A stretch of DNA of 5,800 bases from the NCBI GenBank assembly GCA_023134875.1, contig JAGLUH010000226.1, positions 1 to 5,800 of the forward strand, given 5' to 3'. Source of the DNA: Candidatus Zixiibacteriota bacterium. Lineage in GTDB: Bacteria; Zixibacteria; MSB-5A5; CAIYYT01. The notes beneath the pieces are model-generated. The model was not told the DNA's origin. It did no database searches and saw only the letters and a list, made by a program, of their open reading frames with translations. Below, in pieces: positions 1-5,800 of the stretch. Position numbers and translations under genes: made by a program. The first letter of the stretch is position 1. Every line of letters begins with the position of its first letter.

Positions 1-506
1 TTCTCAGTCGGGAAGTCGGAAGAGTAAGTATACCCCGTCACATAGGCATTGCCGCTGCCATCAACTACGATGCCAATTCCATAATCCTCGTTTCCCCCAC
101 CGAGGCAGGTGCTGTAGATCAGGCTATTGCCGGAACTGGAGAGTTTAGTCAGAAAAACATCCCAGCCGCCCTGATTCGTCGCCTGATAGGGATTCTGAGT
201 CGGGAAGTCGGAGGACAAAGTCGTGCCCGTCACATAGGCATTGCCGCTACCATCGACCACGATGCCGTATCCATGATCGCCGCTTCCCCCACCGAGATAG
301 GTGCTGTAGATCAGGCTGTTGCCGGAACTGTTCAGTTTGGTCACAAAAGCATCATAGTCACCGCCCTGATTCGTCTGATAGGGATTCTCAGTCGGGAAAT
401 CGGAGGAAAAAGTATAGCCCGTCACATAGGCATTGCCGCTGCCATCGACCGCGATAGCCTCTCCACGTTCGTCGCTTCCCCCGCCGAGGTAGGTGCTGTA
501 GACGAG
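1..506 (-). repeat. Tandem 192-bp coding repeats (SBBP blades), two full copies and one partial
   Basis: Three copies occur on the minus strand: 506-315 (residues 308-371), 314-123 (372-435) and 122-1 (436 onward, cut by the edge). The same 23-bp core, encoding SGNAYVTG, recurs at 34-56, 226-248 and 418-440, so the period is exactly 192 bp. Copies 1 and 2 keep equal length through compensating one-codon changes: copy 2 has an extra Ala codon after NPYQ and lacks one codon before the DAF/DVF motif. Copy 3 has STCLGGG where the others have STYLGGG. DNA-level similarity is high, including at synonymous positions, which suggests recent duplication or gene conversion between blades. Confidence 0.92.
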
Positions 507-1427
507 AGTGGGATCGATAATCAATGGCAGTGAAGAGTTATATTCCTTTTCCAGGGCAAAACCAAATGTGCTGCTGTTCAAAAGGCGGTACCTGCCCACG
601 ACTTCTCTTCGACCACCAGCAGTCTCTTGATAGACATAAGGAGCCTGTTCCGTCACTGTGTTCCAGTCTGTCTCAACTTCCAGCCCACCCGCTTCGTTGA
701 CAGATAAGGACTTCGCTCCCTCATACCTGATCCTGATCTGGCTGGGATCGGCGCCCGGAGAGACAATGAAATCATACTCCATTTGTTTGCCGTTGCCATA
801 GTACTTCAAGTCGATGCCAGGATAGACGTCTTCGTAGAGGACATACTCATAGTTGGGAACATCCGTATGCCACTCATTAGGATCGTTACCAATGAAGTAG
901 TTACACCTGTACTCCATCTCCTCAAGACCAACCATTTGCGGATCAGGATTAGCACCGACAAACGAGGCTTTGATCATGATTGATTCAAGTCGGTCGTTTT
1001 GATTGTCATGCCCGCGAAAGCGGGTATCCATGTTTGGTCTGTCCTGGATTCCCGCCTGCGCGGGAATGACAGTGGGCAGAGCAAGTAAATCGTCAGGATC
1101 GCGGGGATTCTGACCTGCAAGATTTGTAGCGTCCGCTGTCCCCACCATGAATGGTGGGCCACCCGCCTCCCCGCGTACTCGTCGGGTGAATTGGTAATAG
1201 ACGCCATCCCTGGTAAACCACATCGCTGCGCCACCGGCATTGGCACGGAAGAGCACACGATCATCCCATTGACCCTGATTCTCAGTAAACGCCAATTGGT
1301 GCAGTTGCATCTGCTCCATAATCAGTGACTTGGAAACAGCAGTTAGAGCTTCGTCCTGTCCAATCGCCACCTGCCACAGGAACACCCCGGCAGCCAGAAC
1401 CGCCAGCGTGTAAATCGCCTTCTTCAT
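1..1427 (-). CDS. Secreted SBBP beta-propeller repeat protein, 5' part (C-terminus beyond left edge)
   Basis: Reading leftward from the ATG at 1427 the frame is open for 475 codons to the window edge, with no stop. Residues 1-23 or so form a signal peptide (MKK, then a hydrophobic stretch ending near VAIGQ), so the product is probably exported. Residues about 45-305 look like the N-terminal domain that precedes SBBP repeats in many proteins (I recall it as DUF7948): FTENQGQW at 47-54, NYFIGNDPNEWHTDVPNY at 176-193, GIDLKYYGNGKQMEYDF at 204-220, and PLIIDPTLVYSTYLGG at the junction. From residue 308 come 64-residue repeats with STYLGGG, DGSGNAYVTG, SSDFPT and TKL motifs, matching SBBP propeller blades. 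A GGGAGG ribosome site lies 5 nt before the ATG. Residues 120-141 are encoded by a palindromic repeat element. Ligand and role are unknown; adhesion or cell-surface binding is only a guess. Any C-terminal sorting or dockerin domain would lie outside the window. Confidence 0.9.
   Translation of the reverse strand, partial: MKKAIYTLAVLAAGVFLWQVAIGQDEALTAVSKSLIMEQMQLHQLAFTENQGQWDDRVLFRANAGGAAMWFTRDGVYYQFTRRVRGEAGGPPFMVGTADATNLAGQNPRDPDDLLALPTVIPAQAGIQDRPNMDTRFRGHDNQNDRLESIMIKASFVGANPDPQMVGLEEMEYRCNYFIGNDPNEWHTDVPNYEYVLYEDVYPGIDLKYYGNGKQMEYDFIVSPGADPSQIRIRYEGAKSLSVNEAGGLEVETDWNTVTEQAPYVYQETAGGRREVVGRYRLLNSSTFGFALEKEYNSSLPLIIDPTLVYSTYLGGGSDERGEAIAVDGSGNAYVTGYTFSSDFPTENPYQTNQGGDYDAFVTKLNSSGNSLIYSTYLGGGSGDHGYGIVVDGSGNAYVTGTTLSSDFPTQNPYQATNQGGWDVFLTKLSSSGNSLIYSTCLGGGNEDYGIGIVVDGSGNAYVTGYTYSSDFPTE
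1005..1070. repeat. 66-bp palindromic repeat element inside the propeller-protein gene
   Basis: Two 26-bp arms, 1005-1030 and 1045-1070, are inverted copies matching at 22 of 26 positions, around a 14-bp centre (1031-1044). Each arm is itself a small dyad. The right arm contains ATTCCC-N8-GGGAAT (1048-1067) and the left arm a degenerate version (1008-1027). This is the general pattern of dispersed extragenic palindromes such as Neisseria dRS3 or REP pairs; I claim similarity of pattern, not identity of family. The element is exactly 22 codons and falls on codon boundaries of the minus-strand gene, giving residues V120 to D141 (starts VIPAQAGIQ, ends DTRFRGHD) without a stop. No clear target-site duplication is visible. 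Confidence 0.85.
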
Positions 1428-1432
1428 GTATG

Positions 1433-1438
1433 CCTCCC
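1433..1438 (-). promoter_or_regulatory. Ribosome binding site of the propeller-protein gene
   Basis: On the minus strand GGGAGG is followed by the 5-nt spacer CATAC and then ATG at 1427. This fixes the start and makes the signal peptide the true N-terminus. Confidence 0.8.
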
Positions 1439-1489
1439 GAGAAATGCGAGAATTAAGAGGTATTAATCTCTATTTCGTTATCTTTGATA

Positions 1490-1519
1490 TCAATAAACAA
1501 CTTTATCCATTCCTGTCAA
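1490..1519 (-). promoter_or_regulatory. Candidate promoter for the propeller-protein gene
   Basis: On the minus strand a perfect TTGACA (1519-1514) is followed after 18 nt by TATTGA (1495-1490), which is only a partial -10 match. It lies 63 nt or more upstream of the start codon, in an AT-rich stretch. The -35 is convincing; the -10 is weak, and a nonstandard sigma-factor preference is possible in this organism. Confidence 0.35.
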
Positions 1520-1562
1520 GCGGAAACTGCGCTAATGGCAGGGGCAGCCCGAGGATTGAAGA

Positions 1563-1610
1563 TCGAGTTCCCAGGTCGTCCGTCTTAGGCGAAGTGACCA
1601 CGAAACTCGA
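1563..1610. other. Imperfect 48-bp dyad, possible operator or RNA stem-loop
   Basis: TCGAGTT (1563-1569) pairs with AACTCGA (1604-1610). Inside it GGTC (1574-1577) pairs with GACC (1596-1599), leaving a symmetrical 4x4 internal loop. A further short hairpin is possible at 1581-1591. It ends ten bases before the candidate -35 box of pruA. No T-tract follows it on the plus strand, so it is not an evident terminator. An operator, a small structured RNA or chance are all open. Confidence 0.35.
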
Positions 1611-1620
1611 CATATTACAC

Positions 1621-1648
1621 TTGAATCCCCGGAGGAAAGGATTATATT
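1621..1648 (+). promoter_or_regulatory. Candidate promoter for pruA and the M32 peptidase gene
   Basis: TTGAAT (1621-1626, 4 of 6 to consensus), a 16-bp spacer and TATATT (1643-1648, 5 of 6). This would give a leader of roughly 130 nt before the ATG at 1789. An alternative -10, TATAGT at 1695-1700, has no good -35 partner. Confidence 0.4.
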
Positions 1649-1776
1649 CCCGCCATGTATTTTTCCGTTGATGTAACGGTTTGCTGATGTTGAGTATAGT
1701 AATCTTGATAAACCCTGACTAACTCAAGGAGGAGAGAAGGCGCTCGGGAAAGACCGGCAGAGTGCCGAATCCATCC

Positions 1777-1783
1777 GGGGAGG
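1777..1783 (+). promoter_or_regulatory. Ribosome binding site deciding the pruA start
   Basis: GGGGAGG sits 5 nt before ATG at 1789. It favours that ATG over the in-frame GTG at 1762, which has no purine-rich site at a suitable distance. The longer open frame would add nine residues (MPNPSGEDN) that overlap this ribosome site. Confidence 0.8.
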
Positions 1784-1788
1784 ACAAT

Positions 1789-3411
<1,623 letters not shown>

Positions 3412-3441
3412 TATCTTATAACGCTGGAAAGTCATTTAATT

Positions 3442-3447
3442 AAGGAG
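3442..3447 (+). promoter_or_regulatory. Ribosome binding site of the M32 peptidase gene
   Basis: AAGGAG lies 7 nt before ATG at 3455. The 43-bp gap after pruA has no terminator-like hairpin, which supports cotranscription with independent translation initiation. Confidence 0.75.
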
Positions 3448-3454
3448 AACATCA

Positions 3455-4972
3455 ATGACTAAGGGAACGGAAGCGGCGCTGGCCGCCTTAAAAGAGCATA
3501 TCAAGGAAATTTATCTGCTTGGTTCAATCAGCGGGATTCTTGGCTGGGATGAGCGCACCTATATGCCGAGGCAGGGAGCGGCACATCGAGCCAACCAACT
3601 GGCCTACTTATCGGGGATGATACATGAGAAGCTGACTGATCCCAGGGTGGGTGACTGGCTCTCTCAGATTGAGGGCACTGATGTGGTGGCTGATCCGCTC
3701 ACTCCTGACGCCGTTACGGTGCGGGAACTGCGGCGGGCATATGATAAGCAGACCAAGGTGCCGAAGGAGTTGGTGGAGAAGATCACTTATGCCGAAACTA
3801 TCGGCCAGGGTATCTGGGTTGAAGCGCGTAAGGAATCGGATTTCGGTAAATTCCTGCCGCAGTTGGAAAAGATGATCGACTTGAAAGGTCAGTATGCCGA
3901 GGCGGTCGGCTACGACGACGTTCCCTATGACGCCCTGCTCGATGACTACGAGCCGGGCGTGTCGACCAAGGAAGTTGCGGCGGTTTTCGCCCGTTTCCGT
4001 AAGGAACTGGTCGAACTGGTCAAGAAAATCACCAGTTCTAAGAAGAAGCCCGATGTATCGATCATTGAACGTGATTATCCGGTTGACCGGCAACATATCT
4101 TCGGGCAGGCGGCGGCCACCGCGATCGGTTTTGATCTCTCTGCCGGTCGACTTGATATCACCGATCATCCTTTCTGCAGTGGCACCGGCCCGGGTGATTG
4201 CCGCATTACCACTCGCTACAATCCGAATCATTTCGGCCAGGCCTTCTTTGGCATCCTCCACGAAGCCGGGCACGGCATGTATGAACAAGGACTGCCGACC
4301 GAGCATTTCGGTACGCCGATGTGCGACTCGGTCAGCCTTGGCATCCACGAGTCGCAGTCACGGATGTGGGAAAACATGGTGGGGCGCTCCCGACCCTTCT
4401 GGGAGTGTTTCTTCCCACGCGCCCAACAGGTGTTTCACACGGCGCTTGCCGGCGTTGATTTCGACGATTTCTATTTCGCCATCAATGATGTCAGACCGTC
4501 ATTTATCCGGGTGGAAGCGGACGAGGTCAGCTATGGTCTTCATATTATGCTCCGTTTCGAGATCGAGCAGGAAATCTTCGACGGTAAGATCAAGCCCTCT
4601 GAGCTGAACGCTGTCTGGAATGACAAATTTACCAGCTATTTCGGGATCACGCCCCGGAATGACGCTGAGGGCTGCCTGCAGGATATTCATTGGTCGGCGG
4701 GCTTGTTCGGCTACTTCCCCACTTATGCGCTGGGAAACCTCTATGCGGCTCAGTTCTTCGCCAAGGCAAAGGAGGATATCGGCGACTTGGATGAGCAGTT
4801 TGCTGCCGGTCGCTTCGATGAGCTCCTCTCCTGGTTGCGCAAACATATCCACAGTCAGGGTCAGCGCTACCGCGCCAACAAACTGGTTGAGGTTGTTACC
4901 GGCAAACCCCTGGGCCATGAATTGTTTATGACCTATCTCAAGGATAAATTTTCGCCGCTGTATGGGCTATAG
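3455..4972 (+). CDS. M32 family metallocarboxypeptidase (Taq/Pfu carboxypeptidase type)
   Basis: A zinc- or cobalt-dependent exopeptidase that removes residues from peptide C-termini, with broad specificity in characterised relatives. The 505-residue length matches the family (about 500). All conserved M32 motifs are present in order: HPF at 238-240, DCRIT at 248-252 (DXRXT), HEAGH at 269-273 (HEXXH, metal ligands His269 and His273, catalytic Glu270), HESQ at 298-301 with third ligand Glu299, IRVEAD at 351-356, and GCLQ at 406-409 (GXXQ). The C-terminus ends in SPLYGL, which I recall as usual for the family. There is no signal peptide, so it should act in the cytoplasm on imported or internally generated oligopeptides. 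Placed directly after pruA, it probably helps supply free amino acids for catabolism; that link is inferred from position only. The sequence shows no damage. Confidence 0.97.
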   Translation: MTKGTEAALAALKEHIKEIYLLGSISGILGWDERTYMPRQGAAHRANQLAYLSGMIHEKLTDPRVGDWLSQIEGTDVVADPLTPDAVTVRELRRAYDKQTKVPKELVEKITYAETIGQGIWVEARKESDFGKFLPQLEKMIDLKGQYAEAVGYDDVPYDALLDDYEPGVSTKEVAAVFARFRKELVELVKKITSSKKKPDVSIIERDYPVDRQHIFGQAAATAIGFDLSAGRLDITDHPFCSGTGPGDCRITTRYNPNHFGQAFFGILHEAGHGMYEQGLPTEHFGTPMCDSVSLGIHESQSRMWENMVGRSRPFWECFFPRAQQVFHTALAGVDFDDFYFAINDVRPSFIRVEADEVSYGLHIMLRFEIEQEIFDGKIKPSELNAVWNDKFTSYFGITPRNDAEGCLQDIHWSAGLFGYFPTYALGNLYAAQFFAKAKEDIGDLDEQFAAGRFDELLSWLRKHIHSQGQRYRANKLVEVVTGKPLGHELFMTYLKDKFSPLYGL

Positions 4973-5093
4973 ATCGTAAGTCACGACCGCTGAAGGCCTG
5001 TGGGCGGCAGACATTTCGTATGCCGTCTGAGTAATCCATCTCATCCGATGGCCAAAGAGAAAAGACTCGCAGAATCGCTGCGAGCTTGTATGC
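4973..5093. other. Convergent intergenic gap
   Basis: The 121 bp between the stops of the M32 gene and the minus-strand symporter hold the hairpin at 5066-5084. A weak 5-bp stem, CCATC/GATGG (5036-5040 with 5047-5051), lacks a following T-tract. I see no strong plus-strand terminator for the pruA-peptidase transcript. Confidence 0.6.
5054..5084 (-). terminator. Probable intrinsic terminator of the symporter gene
   Basis: A perfect 7-bp stem CTCGCAG/CTGCGAG (5066-5072 with 5078-5084) has a 5-nt loop. Read on the minus strand it is followed by TCTTTTCTCTTT (5065-5054). It begins 9 bp after the symporter's TAG stop. The plus-strand side lacks a T-run, so it should work mainly for the minus-strand gene, though it may also slow the convergent transcript. 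Confidence 0.65.
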
Positions 5094-5800
5094 CTATTGT
5101 CGATACGGAATCTGCGGGCGGGAGAAATAATCCTTCGTGAGCGCGCGGGTTTTGCCTGCCAGCAGCAGAATCGCAATCAAGTTGGGAATCGCCATCAGCG
5201 CCATAGCCGTATCGCCGAATGTCCAGACCACTTCCAGCTTGGCTACCGCACCGAGAAATAGAACAACACAGAAGATGTAACGGTAGGGGACAACCGCCTT
5301 GTCGCCGAATAAGTACTGCGCGGAACGGTCGCCGTAGTAGGACCAGGTGATCATCGTGGAAATGGCAAACAGGAAAACAGCGCCAGTGACAATGTATCTG
5401 CCGATACCGCCGATGAACCCCAATCCCTGCTGGAAAGCATAGGAGGTTAGAGGTGATCCGTTCAAAGGCTGGCCATCAACCACTGCCGTCCAGGCGTCAG
5501 TGACAATAATACAGAGGCCGGTGATGCTGCAAATGATAAGCGTATCAATATAGGGACCGAGCATGGCAACAGTGCCTTCGCGCACCGGTTCGCCGGTACG
5601 GGCGGCGGCATGAGCAATCGGTGCCGACCCCTGACCCGCTTCATTGGAGAAGAGGCCTCGTTTTACGCCCCAGATCAGGGTGTGCATGAAAGCGCTGCCG
5701 GCAAAACCGCCGATCGCGCCGGTCGTGGTGAATGCGCCCTCGAATATCGCGTTGAATGCCCCGGGAACCCGGTCGAGATGTGCCAGCAGGATGATAACGC
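5094..5800 (-). CDS. AGCS family sodium:alanine/glycine symporter, C-terminal part (N-terminus beyond right edge)
   Basis: An inner-membrane secondary transporter that takes up alanine or glycine with Na+ (H+ in some relatives). The window holds the last 234 codons; the frame is open to the right edge, and the ATG at 5687 is internal because conserved sequence continues upstream of it (GAFTTTGAIGGFAGSAF). The family signature GLFSNEAGQGSAP is encoded near 5654-5619, followed by the conserved AHAAARTGEPVREGTVAMLGPYIDT. Hydrophobic segments follow: one from PYIDTLIICSITG, one around YIVTGAVFLFAISTMI ending in the conserved TWSYYGDRS, one around YRYIFCVVLFLGAV, and a last helix ending AIPNLIAILLLAG before a short charged tail. 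Substrate within the family cannot be settled from this portion. It is transcribed toward the M32 gene and so is not in its operon, but the theme of amino-acid use is shared. Confidence 0.95.
   Translation of the reverse strand, partial: VIILLAHLDRVPGAFNAIFEGAFTTTGAIGGFAGSAFMHTLIWGVKRGLFSNEAGQGSAPIAHAAARTGEPVREGTVAMLGPYIDTLIICSITGLCIIVTDAWTAVVDGQPLNGSPLTSYAFQQGLGFIGGIGRYIVTGAVFLFAISTMITWSYYGDRSAQYLFGDKAVVPYRYIFCVVLFLGAVAKLEVVWTFGDTAMALMAIPNLIAILLLAGKTRALTKDYFSRPQIPYRQ

Larger units (their letters stand above)
1428..1788. other. Divergent intergenic region
   Basis: About 360 bp separate the minus-strand propeller gene from the plus-strand pruA. It holds candidate promoters for both directions (1490-1519 minus, 1621-1648 plus), an imperfect dyad (1563-1610), a second TATAGT box at 1695-1700 and an unused AAGGAGG at 1726-1732. 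The 81-codon open frame at 1426-1671 has no ribosome site and no recognisable protein character, so I regard the region as noncoding. Confidence 0.7.

Noticed and set aside
1..506. CRISPR-like array
   Set aside because: The regular 192-bp spacing comes from in-frame protein repeats, not short repeats with unique spacers.
974..1264. Minus-strand 96-codon frame containing RRRESR and WIPAFAGMT
   Set aside because: This is the out-of-frame reading of the palindromic element and its flanks. Peptides of this wording are a common artefact of such repeats, and the true gene occupies another frame through the same bases.
1426..1671. Plus-strand 81-codon frame in the divergent intergenic region
   Set aside because: No ribosome site precedes its ATG, it overlaps the start of the opposite gene, and it covers the candidate promoters and the dyad.
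1665..1679. CCGTT/AACGG hairpin followed by TTT, as a possible terminator or attenuator in the pruA leader
   Set aside because: The stem is only 5 bp and the T-run too short; consistent with chance.
1762..1788. GTG at 1762 as pruA start (549 residues)
   Set aside because: The strong GGGGAGG site lies inside this extension and is correctly spaced for the ATG at 1789.
3608..4348. 246-codon antisense frame over the M32 gene
   Set aside because: The sense frame carries every M32 motif without interruption; the antisense frame is a by-product of its codon bias and shows no recognisable family.
3894..4607. 237-codon plus-strand frame overlapping the M32 gene in another phase
   Set aside because: Rich in Arg, Ser and Pro, as expected of an off-frame translation, and covered by the conserved M32 sequence.

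Overview
The window reads as ordinary chromosome from a Gram-negative bacterium with strong Shine-Dalgarno usage and moderately GC-rich genes. A secreted SBBP-type beta-propeller repeat protein, a stand-alone ALDH4-type P5C dehydrogenase, an M32 carboxypeptidase and an AGCS sodium:amino-acid symporter together suggest a peptide- and amino-acid-consuming heterotroph. The N-terminal wording of the propeller protein reminds me of proteins from the FCB group or candidate phylum Zixibacteria. That is recall, not a search, and should be held loosely.

Layout: (1) 1-1427, minus strand: the 5' part of a large gene for an exported protein with a signal peptide, an approximately 300-residue N-terminal domain, and the first two and a half copies of a 64-residue propeller repeat. 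The gene runs off the left edge. It is open over all 475 codons in the window, and it carries a 66-bp palindromic repeat element inserted exactly in frame. (2) 1428-1788: divergent intergenic region with candidate promoters for both sides, a 48-bp imperfect dyad and an orphan Shine-Dalgarno sequence. (3) 1789-3411, plus: 1-pyrroline-5-carboxylate dehydrogenase (pruA). (4) 3455-4972, plus: M32 metallocarboxypeptidase, 43 bp downstream of pruA with its own ribosome binding site, probably the same transcript. (5) 4973-5093: short convergent gap with a hairpin and T-rich tract serving the minus-strand gene. (6) 5094-5800, minus: C-terminal part of an AGCS (alanine/glycine:sodium) symporter, cut by the right edge.

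Functionally, genes 3, 4 and 6 fit one theme. The symporter imports small amino acids, the carboxypeptidase trims peptides from the C-terminus in the cytoplasm, and PruA oxidises glutamate semialdehyde (from proline or ornithine) to glutamate. No proline dehydrogenase is in view. I found no sign of a defence system, CRISPR array, transposase, tRNA or rRNA, and no evidence for a new multi-gene system. The most unusual item is the palindromic element that has been domesticated as 22 codons of the exported propeller protein.
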